Shown piece by piece: positions 15,782 to 23,221 of a stretch of 60,131 nucleotides of DNA. The stretch is from Bacteroidaceae bacterium (GTDB taxonomy: Bacteria > Bacteroidota > Bacteroidia > Bacteroidales > Bacteroidaceae): positions 1-60,131 of the forward strand of contig JAUUPT010000021.1 of the NCBI GenBank assembly GCA_030843315.1, in the 5' to 3' direction. A program made the position numbers and the translations under genes. Under the pieces are notes generated by a model that was not told where the DNA came from, did not search any database, and saw only the letters and a list, made by a program, of their open reading frames with translations. Every line of letters starts with the position of its first letter. Within the stretch, counting starts at the first letter, position 1.

Positions 15782-17302
15782 ATGTCACAGATTGTCGGAC
15801 ATATTTCACAGGTAATCGGACCTGTTGTAGACGTTTATTTCGAAGGAATGGAGGCAGAGTTAGTCCTGCCCAGTATTCACGACGCGTTGGAGATAAAAAG
15901 ACCGAACGGAAAGAGGCTGATTGTAGAAGTGCAGCAGCACATTGGTGAAAACACAGTGAGAACTGTAGCTATGGATAGCACGGACGGTCTGCAAAGAGGT
16001 ATGAAAGTATATCCGTTGGGTGGACCTATCACCATGCCGGTGGGCGAGCAGATTAAAGGCCGACTGCTGAACGTAGTGGGCGATTCCATTGACGGAATGA
16101 AAGAACTGGACCGCGTCGGCGCTTACCCTATCCATCGCGACCCTCCTAAATTTGAAGATTTGACTACCGTACAAGAGGTACTTTTTACAGGTATCAAGGT
16201 TATCGACCTGCTGGAACCATACAGCAAGGGCGGTAAGATTGGTCTGTTTGGCGGTGCCGGTGTAGGAAAGACGGTGCTTATACAAGAGCTTATCAACAAT
16301 ATCGCCAAGAAGCAACACGGTTTCTCTGTGTTTGCCGGAGTAGGAGAGCGTACCCGCGAAGGTAACGACCTGCTGAGGGAAATGATTGAATCCGGTGTTA
16401 TCCGCTACGGCGAAGAATTCAGAAAGAGTATGGAAGAGGGACACTGGGACTTGTCTAAAGTAGACTACGACGAAGTGGCAAAGTCGCAGGTAGCCCTGAT
16501 ATTCGGTCAGATGAACGAGCCTCCCGGTGCACGTCAGTCGGTGGCGCTGTCCGGACTGACGGTAGCGGAATCTTTCCGCGACATGGGCGCCGAGACAGGC
16601 GGTTCACGAGATATCCTGTTTTTTATCGACAATATTTTCCGTTTCACTCAGGCCGGTTCCGAAGTATCGGCGCTGTTGGGACGTATGCCGTCGGCCGTGG
16701 GCTATCAGCCTACGCTTGCCACGGAGATGGGTTCCATGCAGGAGCGCATCACTTCTACGCGAAACGGTTCCATCACTTCTGTGCAGGCTGTGTATGTGCC
16801 TGCCGATGACTTGACGGACCCTGCGCCTGCCACAACCTTTACTCATCTGGATGCTACCACGGTGCTGAGCCGTAAGATTACGGAGTTGGGCATTTATCCA
16901 GCGGTAGATCCGCTGGAATCGACTTCGCGTATCCTCGACCCGCACATTGTGGGCGAAGAGCACTACGAAGTGGCGCAGCGTGTGAAGCAGATTCTTCAAC
17001 GCAACAAGGAATTGCAAGATATTATCTCTATCCTCGGTATGGAGGAACTGTCGGATGCCGACCGTACGTTAGTGAACCGCGCCCGCCGCGTACAGCGCTT
17101 CTTGTCGCAGCCGTTTGCCGTGGCAGAGCAGTTCACGGGAGTGCCGGGTACGATGGTTGCCATTGAAGACACCATCAAGGGATTCAAGATGATTCTGGAC
17201 GGTGAAGTGGATTATCTGCCCGAATCGGCTTTCCTGAATGTAGGCACGATAGACGAAGCCATAGAGAAGGGAAAGGCACTGTTGGAACAGGCGAAGAAAT
17301 AA
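15782..17302 (+). CDS. atpD: F1Fo ATP synthase subunit beta
   Basis: 506 residues from ATG 15782 (a TTG two codons upstream is less likely). Catalytic F1 subunit. The Walker A loop G-G-A-G-V-G-K-T and the G-E-R-T-R-E-G-N catalytic-loop motif are intact, as is A-L-S-G-L-T-V-A-E. It is first in the operon, ahead of epsilon, as is usual in Bacteroidetes and unlike E. coli, where these two genes come last. Confidence 0.98.
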   Translation: MSQIVGHISQVIGPVVDVYFEGMEAELVLPSIHDALEIKRPNGKRLIVEVQQHIGENTVRTVAMDSTDGLQRGMKVYPLGGPITMPVGEQIKGRLLNVVGDSIDGMKELDRVGAYPIHRDPPKFEDLTTVQEVLFTGIKVIDLLEPYSKGGKIGLFGGAGVGKTVLIQELINNIAKKQHGFSVFAGVGERTREGNDLLREMIESGVIRYGEEFRKSMEEGHWDLSKVDYDEVAKSQVALIFGQMNEPPGARQSVALSGLTVAESFRDMGAETGGSRDILFFIDNIFRFTQAGSEVSALLGRMPSAVGYQPTLATEMGSMQERITSTRNGSITSVQAVYVPADDLTDPAPATTFTHLDATTVLSRKITELGIYPAVDPLESTSRILDPHIVGEEHYEVAQRVKQILQRNKELQDIISILGMEELSDADRTLVNRARRVQRFLSQPFAVAEQFTGVPGTMVAIEDTIKGFKMILDGEVDYLPESAFLNVGTIDEAIEKGKALLEQAKK

Positions 17303-17314
17303 AACAGAAAAGAT

Positions 17315-17560
17315 ATGAAGGGATTACAATTGAACTTGGTATCGCCGGAAAAAGAACTGTTCGACGGAGAAGTGGAGAGTGTGACGCTGCCCGGTGTGAT
17401 AGGCTTGTTCACCATTCTGCCGCATCATGCTCCCATCGTGTCGTCATTGCAGGCGGGCACGCTGACTTACGTGACAGAAGGCGGCGAAGAACATACGCAG
17501 GAAATAAACGGCGGTTTCATCGAAATGAACGGTAACAGTGTTTCCGTTTGTGTAGACTGA
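17315..17560 (+). CDS. atpC: F1Fo ATP synthase subunit epsilon, short form
   Basis: 81 residues, 12 bp after atpD. It holds only the N-terminal beta-sandwich domain (L-N-L-V-S-P-E-K-E-L-F-D-G-E-V and G-L-F-T-I-L-P-H-H-A-P). The C-terminal two-helix domain that inhibits ATP hydrolysis in longer epsilon subunits is absent, so inhibition by epsilon in the usual way is not expected. Short epsilon is common in this group. Confidence 0.95.
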   Translation: MKGLQLNLVSPEKELFDGEVESVTLPGVIGLFTILPHHAPIVSSLQAGTLTYVTEGGEEHTQEINGGFIEMNGNSVSVCVD

Positions 17561-17596
17561 CAACACCGCTCTTAATGCTTTAATTCTTAGTTAACC

Positions 17597-18016
17597 GTGA
17601 CTATTACAAAACGAAATTACCTGTTGCAAACAGCGCTCTTAACTCTGTTGATAGGAGGAGTGGGCGGTGGAGTGTATTATTCCATCAATCCGCACCACTA
17701 CTTTGGTGGTTATCCGTTGATTCCGCTTTTCTTCTTCGTTTTCGGAGCGTTTATGATAAACATGGTAGAAAGTTGCCGGCGACGTATGCCGGGACGTATG
17801 CTGCAGATTTATCTGCTGATGCGTGTGATGAGGATGCTGGTGTCGATGATTGTAATGATGGTGTACTGCGTGGCAGTGCGCGAAGAAGCAAAGCTGTTTT
17901 TGCTGACGTTTATAGCAAACTATCTGATATACTTGATTTATGATTCCTGGTTCTTCTTCACCTTTGAAGCGAACCGGAAGCAGAAAAAGAAAAAAGAAAA
18001 TGAAAAAATGGCGTAA
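17597..18016 (+). CDS. Small membrane protein in the AtpI position of the atp operon
   Basis: 139 residues from a GTG start at 17597; no better ATG is available. Four hydrophobic segments (about 8-28, 38-56, 80-96 and 101-120) and a very basic C-terminus (R-K-Q-K-K-K-K-E-N-E-K). Sequence resemblance to known AtpI is weak, but its size, topology and place just before the Fo genes are those of AtpI, which helps assemble the c-ring. It overlaps the start of atpB by 17 bp, so the two are probably translationally coupled. The function is inferred from context. Confidence 0.75.
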   Translation: MTITKRNYLLQTALLTLLIGGVGGGVYYSINPHHYFGGYPLIPLFFFVFGAFMINMVESCRRRMPGRMLQIYLLMRVMRMLVSMIVMMVYCVAVREEAKLFLLTFIANYLIYLIYDSWFFFTFEANRKQKKKKENEKMA

Positions 18017-19115
18017 CATATTGACTGGGATTCTGATGGGACTGGCATTGATACTGCCTGCCACCCTGCAAGCCGATGAAATATCCGACGATGTGACTCC
18101 TGCCGAACAAAAGGAGAACACGGTGGACGTGAAGGAGATTGTTTTCGGACATATCGGCGATTCTTATGAATGGCATATCACGACTTGGGGGAATACGCCT
18201 ATCACCATTCCGTTGCCCATCATCGTTTATAGCAATAGGACGGGTTGGCATACATTTCTGTCTTCGCGTCTCGAAGAGAATGGCGGAAGCTACGAAGGCT
18301 TCTACATAGCTCCCGAAGGCAGTAAGTATGAAGGCAAGCTGGTGGAACAGGATGTTGCGGGAAACGAACTTCGCCCGTTCGATATATCCATTACGAAGGT
18401 GACGCTGGCACTACTGATAAACAGTGCGTTGCTGCTTGTCATCATTCTGAGCGTGGCGCGATGGTATCGCAGGCATCCGCAAGACAGCGCGGCACCCGGC
18501 GGCTTTATCGGATTCATGGAGATGTTCATCATGATGGTGAACGACGATATTATAAAGAGTTGTGTAGGTCCTAAGTACCGTAAGTTCGCCCCTTACCTGC
18601 TGACAGCATTTTTCTTTATCTTCATCAACAACCTGATGGGGTTGGTTCCGTTCTTTCCGGGCGGTGCCAATGTGACGGGAAACATTGCCATCACGATGGT
18701 GTTGGCGCTGTGCACGTTTGTAGCAGTTAACCTCTTCGGAACGAAAACCTATTGGAAAGATATCTTTTGGCCGGATGTGCCTTGGTGGCTGAAAGTGCCG
18801 GTGCCGATGATGCCGTTCATCGAGTTCTTCGGCATCTTTACGAAGCCGTTCGCCTTGATGATCCGTCTTTTTGCCAATATGCTGGCAGGACACATGGCAA
18901 TGTTGGTGCTGACGTGTCTGATCTTTATCTCGGCAAGCATGGGTCCCGCGCTGAACGGAACGCTGACCGTGGCCTCGGTACTGTTCAATATCTTTATGAA
19001 TGCACTGGAACTGCTGGTGGCATTTATCCAGGCGTATGTGTTCACAATGCTGTCGGCAGTGTTTATAGGGCTGGCGCAGGAAGAACACAAAGTAGAAGTA
19101 AAAAAACAACATTAA
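18000..19115 (+). CDS. atpB: Fo ATP synthase subunit a, with N-terminal periplasmic extension
   Basis: 371 residues from ATG 18000. The frame is open from 17940, but the upstream part is the Lys/Arg tail region of the preceding gene in another frame. The core (about 133-371) is a normal subunit a, with the essential Arg289 in L-M-I-R-L-F-A-N-M-L-A-G-H. Ahead of it are a signal-peptide-like segment (1-25) and about 105 extra residues with no membrane segment (rich in Gly, Tyr and Glu), much more than in E. coli. This extension should face the periplasm. I know of no function for it. Confidence 0.95.
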   Translation: MKKWRNILTGILMGLALILPATLQADEISDDVTPAEQKENTVDVKEIVFGHIGDSYEWHITTWGNTPITIPLPIIVYSNRTGWHTFLSSRLEENGGSYEGFYIAPEGSKYEGKLVEQDVAGNELRPFDISITKVTLALLINSALLLVIILSVARWYRRHPQDSAAPGGFIGFMEMFIMMVNDDIIKSCVGPKYRKFAPYLLTAFFFIFINNLMGLVPFFPGGANVTGNIAITMVLALCTFVAVNLFGTKTYWKDIFWPDVPWWLKVPVPMMPFIEFFGIFTKPFALMIRLFANMLAGHMAMLVLTCLIFISASMGPALNGTLTVASVLFNIFMNALELLVAFIQAYVFTMLSAVFIGLAQEEHKVEVKKQH

Positions 19116-19143
19116 TAGAATAACCATTTAAAAACTGAAAGTT

Positions 19144-19401
19144 ATGTTACTATCTGTATTATTGCAAGCTGCTGCGGCAGGTGTGGGAGTTAGTAAGCTG
19201 GGAGCAGCCATTGGTGCTGGTCTGGCCGTTATCGGTGCTGGTGTAGGTATTGGTAAAATCGGTGGTTCGGCTATGGAGGCCATTGCCCGTCAGCCGGAGG
19301 CTTCGGGAGATATCCGTATGAACATGATTATTGCCGCAGCCTTGATTGAAGGTGTTGCATTGTTGGCAGTCGTTGTGTGTCTGTTGGTATTCTTCCTGTA
19401 A
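19144..19401 (+). CDS. atpE: Fo ATP synthase subunit c
   Basis: 85 residues, two membrane helices with the Gly/Ala-rich first helix (G-A-G-L-A-V-I-G-A-G-V-G-I-G), the polar loop A-R-Q-P-E (48-52) and the ion-binding Glu69 in A-L-I-E-G-V-A-L. The Ser next to the Glu that is typical of Na+-binding c subunits is missing (Gly70), so proton coupling is more likely. That is an inference from one residue pattern. Confidence 0.97.
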   Translation: MLLSVLLQAAAAGVGVSKLGAAIGAGLAVIGAGVGIGKIGGSAMEAIARQPEASGDIRMNMIIAAALIEGVALLAVVVCLLVFFL

Positions 19402-19407
19402 GAAACC

Positions 19408-19445
19408 GTAATTAGTAATTTGTAATTAATAATTCGTAATTAATA
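19408..19445 (+). repeat. Stop-linked AATT-type repeat in the atpE-atpF spacer
   Basis: GTAATTAGTAATTTG, then TAATTAATAATTCG and TAATTAATA, ending four bases before the atpF ATG and starting seven bases after the atpE stop. The same string occurs upstream of yidC (4625) and kdsB (46782). It contains TAA/TAG in all three frames. Confidence 0.75.
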
Positions 19446-19449
19446 GCCT

Positions 19450-19956
19450 ATGTCATTGTTATTACCCGATAGTGGTCTGCTGTTCTGGATGCTCCTTTCG
19501 TTCGGCGTGGTGTTTGTGGTACTTGCCAAGTACGGCTTTCCCGTCATCACCAAGATGGTGGAAGGCCGCAAGACCTACATCGACCAATCCATGGAAGTGG
19601 CACGAGAGGCCAATGTGCAGCTCGCCAAACTGAAAGAGGAAGGCGATGCGCTGATTGCCGCTGCCAACAAGGAGCAGGGACGCATCCTGCGGGAGGCGAT
19701 GCACGAGCGTGACAAGATTATCGTCGAGGCACGCAAGCAGGCAGAAGCCACCGCGCAGAAGGAACTGGACGATGTAAAGAGGCAGATTCAGCAAGAGAAA
19801 GAGGAAGCTATCCGCGACATTCGCCGGCAGGTAGCTGTGCTGTCAGTAGATATTGCAGAGAAAGTAATCCGCAAGAACCTGAACGAGAAAAAAGAGCAGA
19901 TGGAAATGATAGACCGGATGCTGGACGAAGTACTGGCGGCAAGTAGGAATAATTAA
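19450..19956 (+). CDS. atpF: Fo ATP synthase subunit b
   Basis: 168 residues. One N-terminal membrane helix (about 7-26), then a long charged alpha-helical region (about 40-165) rich in Glu, Lys, Arg, Gln and Ala, the dimeric coiled-coil stalk that holds F1 still relative to Fo. Normal length, in its usual place after the c subunit. Confidence 0.95.
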   Translation: MSLLLPDSGLLFWMLLSFGVVFVVLAKYGFPVITKMVEGRKTYIDQSMEVAREANVQLAKLKEEGDALIAAANKEQGRILREAMHERDKIIVEARKQAEATAQKELDDVKRQIQQEKEEAIRDIRRQVAVLSVDIAEKVIRKNLNEKKEQMEMIDRMLDEVLAASRNN

Positions 19957-19968
19957 TCACTGAAGAAT

Positions 19969-20529
19969 ATGGATATAGGAATTGTTTCAATGCGCTATGC
20001 GAAGGCTTTGATGGAATATGCCAAGAGCACGGATACGGAAGATGTTCTGTATCGGGAGGTGCGGATGCTGGCTCGCAACATCAATAAGTATCCCGATCTG
20101 CGTGCGGCACTGGCAAATCCCATCCTGACGACGCGTGAGAAATTTTCGCTGATCTGCACCGCTGCCGTGGGCGATGCTCCTGCCGGACGCGAGTTTACCC
20201 GATTCATCACCCTGGTGCTGAAAAACCGGCGGGAGAACTTCCTTCAGTATATCTGCTTGAGCTTTCTGGACTTGTACCGGAAAGACAAGCACATCGGTGT
20301 GGGAAAGCTGATAACAGCCGTACCCGTGAGCCGGGAAGTATGGGAACGCATTCGCGACAGTGCTTCTACCTTGCTGCACGCCGGCATGGAGTTGCAGACC
20401 GAAGTAGACCCGTCTATCGAAGGCGGCTTCATCTTCGACATCAACGACTTCCGGCTGGATGCCAGTGTGGCAACACAGCTGAAGAAGGTGAAACAGCAGT
20501 TCATTGATAAGAATAGAAGAATAGTATAA
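19969..20529 (+). CDS. atpH: F1 ATP synthase subunit delta
   Basis: 186 residues. It joins the b-subunit stalk to the top of F1. The N-terminal region V-S-M-R-Y-A-K-A-L-M-E-Y-A (about 5-17) and a C-terminal E-V-D-P-S-I-E-G-G-F-I-F are hallmark delta motifs. It lies 12 bp from its neighbours on each side. Confidence 0.95.
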   Translation: MDIGIVSMRYAKALMEYAKSTDTEDVLYREVRMLARNINKYPDLRAALANPILTTREKFSLICTAAVGDAPAGREFTRFITLVLKNRRENFLQYICLSFLDLYRKDKHIGVGKLITAVPVSREVWERIRDSASTLLHAGMELQTEVDPSIEGGFIFDINDFRLDASVATQLKKVKQQFIDKNRRIV

Positions 20530-20541
20530 AAAACAGGAATT

Positions 20542-22128
20542 ATGTTGTCTGAGAATATAAAAGTAAGCGAAGTTTCGGATGTACTCCGTAGACAGCTCGA
20601 AGGCATTGACGCACGGGTGCAGTTTGATGAAATAGGCACGGTGCTGCAAGTGAGCGACGGCGTGGCACGCATCTACGGGCTGCGCAATGCCGAAGCAAAT
20701 GAGTTGCTGGAGTTCGACAACGGCATCAAAGCCATCGTGATGAACCTGGAAGAGGACAACGTGGGTGCCGTGTTACTGGGACCTACGGACAAAATAAAAG
20801 AAGGCTTCATCGTGAAACGTACCAAGCGCATCGCTTCCATCATGGTGGGCGAGAGTATGGTGGGACGTGTCATCGACCCGCTGGGCGAACCGCTGGACGG
20901 CAAAGGACTGATAGGTGGCGAACTCTGTGAAATGCCGCTGGAACGTAAGGCACCGGGAGTTATCTTCCGCCAGCCGGTGAACCAGCCGTTGCAGACGGGA
21001 CTGAAAGCTGTGGATGCCATGATACCCATCGGCCGCGGACAGCGTGAGCTGATTATCGGCGACCGTCAGACGGGTAAGACCGCTATTGCTATAGATACCA
21101 TCATCAACCAACGTGCCAACTTCGAGGCAGGCGATCCGGTGTATTGTATCTATGTGGCTATCGGGCAAAAAGGCTCTACGGTAGCTTCTATTGTGAATAC
21201 ACTGCACCAATACGGTGCTATGGACTATACCATTGTGGTGGCTGCCACGGCGGGCGATCCGGCTGCATTGCAGTATTATGCTCCGTTTGCGGGAGCTGCC
21301 ATCGGAGAGTATTTCCGCGATACTGGGCGTCATGCATTGGTGGTTTACGACGACTTGTCGAAGCAGGCGGTGGCCTATCGTGAGGTGTCGTTGATTCTTC
21401 GCCGTCCGTCGGGACGTGAAGCATATCCGGGTGATATCTTCTACCTGCACTCCCGTCTGCTGGAACGTGCGGCAAAGATTATCAGCCAGGAAGAAGTGGC
21501 ACGCGAAATGAATGACTTGCCCGAGAGCCTGAAAGGAAAAGTGAAAGGCGGCGGTTCGCTGACGGCATTGCCCATCATCGAGACACAGGCCGGAGACGTA
21601 TCGGCGTATATCCCTACGAACGTGATTTCTATCACCGACGGACAGATCTTCCTCGATACGAACCTCTTCAATCAGGGAAATCGTCCGGCTATTGACGTAG
21701 GTATCTCCGTGAGCCGTGTGGGTGGTAATGCACAGATCAAGGCTATGAAGAAGGTGGCCGGTACGCTGAAGATAGACCAGGCACAGTATCGCGAACTGGA
21801 AGCGTTTACCAAGTTCAGCGGCGATATGGACCCTGTGACGGCATTGACCATCGACAAAGGGCAGAAGAATACGCGTCTGCTGGTGCAGCCGCAGTACAGT
21901 CCGATGCCGGTAGAAAAGCAGATTGCGATACTCTATTGCGGTACGCACGGTTTGTTGAAGAATGTGCCGCTGGAGAAAGTCAGCGAGTTTGAACGCAACT
22001 TCCTTGAATCTCTTGAGATGAATTATCGGATGGAGGTATTCGATGTATTGAAATCGGGTGTCATCAACGATGATGTGTGCAAGAAGATTGAGGAGACGGC
22101 GGAAACGGTGGCGAAACAATTTATGTAA
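20542..22128 (+). CDS. atpA: F1 ATP synthase subunit alpha
   Basis: 528 residues, slightly longer than E. coli alpha (513). Non-catalytic nucleotide-binding F1 subunit. Walker A is G-D-R-Q-T-G-K-T; the Arg finger lies in the conserved V-G-I-S-V-S-R-V-G. The N-terminal region L-R-R-Q-L-E-G-I-D is where delta binds. All parts are intact. Confidence 0.98.
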   Translation: MLSENIKVSEVSDVLRRQLEGIDARVQFDEIGTVLQVSDGVARIYGLRNAEANELLEFDNGIKAIVMNLEEDNVGAVLLGPTDKIKEGFIVKRTKRIASIMVGESMVGRVIDPLGEPLDGKGLIGGELCEMPLERKAPGVIFRQPVNQPLQTGLKAVDAMIPIGRGQRELIIGDRQTGKTAIAIDTIINQRANFEAGDPVYCIYVAIGQKGSTVASIVNTLHQYGAMDYTIVVAATAGDPAALQYYAPFAGAAIGEYFRDTGRHALVVYDDLSKQAVAYREVSLILRRPSGREAYPGDIFYLHSRLLERAAKIISQEEVAREMNDLPESLKGKVKGGGSLTALPIIETQAGDVSAYIPTNVISITDGQIFLDTNLFNQGNRPAIDVGISVSRVGGNAQIKAMKKVAGTLKIDQAQYRELEAFTKFSGDMDPVTALTIDKGQKNTRLLVQPQYSPMPVEKQIAILYCGTHGLLKNVPLEKVSEFERNFLESLEMNYRMEVFDVLKSGVINDDVCKKIEETAETVAKQFM

Positions 22129-22203
22129 TATTCGTCTGAAACAAATTATATACAGACTATTCTCCTTCCCCTTTAGGGGAACGAGGGGTTAATAATTATA
22201 GAG

Positions 22204-23112
22204 ATGGCTTCACTGAAAGAGGTAAAAAATAGAATTAGCTCCGTCAAGAGTACGCGTCAGATTACATCGGCGATGAAGATGGTGGCATCTGCCAAACTGC
22301 ACAAAGCGCAGGGGCGGATTGAAAATATGCTGCCTTATCAACGGAAGCTGAATGAAATATTGACAAACTTCCTGCGTACAGATGCTTCGTTCGAGTCTCC
22401 TTACACGGAGAAAAGAGCGGTGACGAAGGTAGCGATTGTGGTTTTCTCGTCCAATAGTTCGCTGTGCGGCGCTTTCAACTCCAATGTGGCGAAGATGCTG
22501 GAACGGGTGTTGGAAGACTATAAGGCGTTGGGCAGGGAGAATGTGCTGATTTATCCTGTGGGCCGTAAGGTGGAAGAAGCTGTGCAGAAGTTGGGATATG
22601 AACCGCAAGGCAGCTATCAGACGATGGCGGACAAACCTTCGTACGTCGATGCGTATGAGTTGGCAGGAAAGCTGATGGAAGAGTTTGTGGAGAAACGCAT
22701 TGACCATGTGGAACTGATTTATCATCATTTCAAGTCAATGGGTTCGCAAGTGCTGCTTCGCGAGAATTATCTGCCCATCGACCTGACACAGGTAGCGGAG
22801 GAAGCGGCGGAAAGCATCGAGAATGAAGGCGATTCATCGGAGGCTACCCGGAGCTTCAACAACGACTATATTGTAGAGCCGTCCGTAGGCGAACTGATAG
22901 CGGAATTGCTACCGAAGGTGCTGAGTCAGAAGATATTCACTGTGCTTCTCGATTCCAATACTTCGGAACATGCCGCTCGTATGCTTGCCATGCAGACTGC
23001 AACGGACAATGCCAATGAATTGATTCAGGATCTGACGAAGCAGTATAACAAGAGCCGCCAGCAAGCCATCACAAATGAGTTGCTGGATATTATCGGCGGA
23101 AGCATGAAGTAA
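22204..23112 (+). CDS. atpG: F1 ATP synthase subunit gamma
   Basis: 302 residues. The N-terminal helix K-E-V-K-N-R-I-S-S-V-K-S-T-R-Q-I-T-S-A-M-K-M-V-A and the C-terminal R-M-L-A-M-Q-T-A-T-D-N-A-N-E form the rotating coiled-coil shaft. It is the last gene of the atp operon, 75 bp after atpA; the spacer holds a small TTCCCC/GGGGAA hairpin around 22170. There is an acidic Glu/Ser-rich insert near residues 197-215. Confidence 0.97.
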   Translation: MASLKEVKNRISSVKSTRQITSAMKMVASAKLHKAQGRIENMLPYQRKLNEILTNFLRTDASFESPYTEKRAVTKVAIVVFSSNSSLCGAFNSNVAKMLERVLEDYKALGRENVLIYPVGRKVEEAVQKLGYEPQGSYQTMADKPSYVDAYELAGKLMEEFVEKRIDHVELIYHHFKSMGSQVLLRENYLPIDLTQVAEEAAESIENEGDSSEATRSFNNDYIVEPSVGELIAELLPKVLSQKIFTVLLDSNTSEHAARMLAMQTATDNANELIQDLTKQYNKSRQQAITNELLDIIGGSMK

Positions 23113-23170
23113 GGTCTTAATACAGAGGCGCAGAGCATCACAGCGTTTTTTGCAAATAAGTATAATTATA

Positions 23171-23205
23171 GGACAGGGATAACGAAATAAGCGTTATCTT
23201 TGTCC
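23171..23205. promoter_or_regulatory. Inverted repeat covering the -7 box of the helicase gene
   Basis: Arms GGACAGGGATAACG and CGTTATCTTTGTCC match at 12 of 14 positions around AAATAAG. The right arm contains TATCTTTG (23195-23202), a -7 box for the gene starting at 23222. It could be the end-of-operon hairpin for atp or an operator; there is no clean T tract. Confidence 0.6.
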
Positions 23206-23221
23206 TATTATTGTATATGTA

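Noticed and set aside
20773..22119. A 448-codon open frame opposite atpA
   Set aside because: atpA is certain, and the antisense product is His/Arg/Cys-rich with no family likeness.
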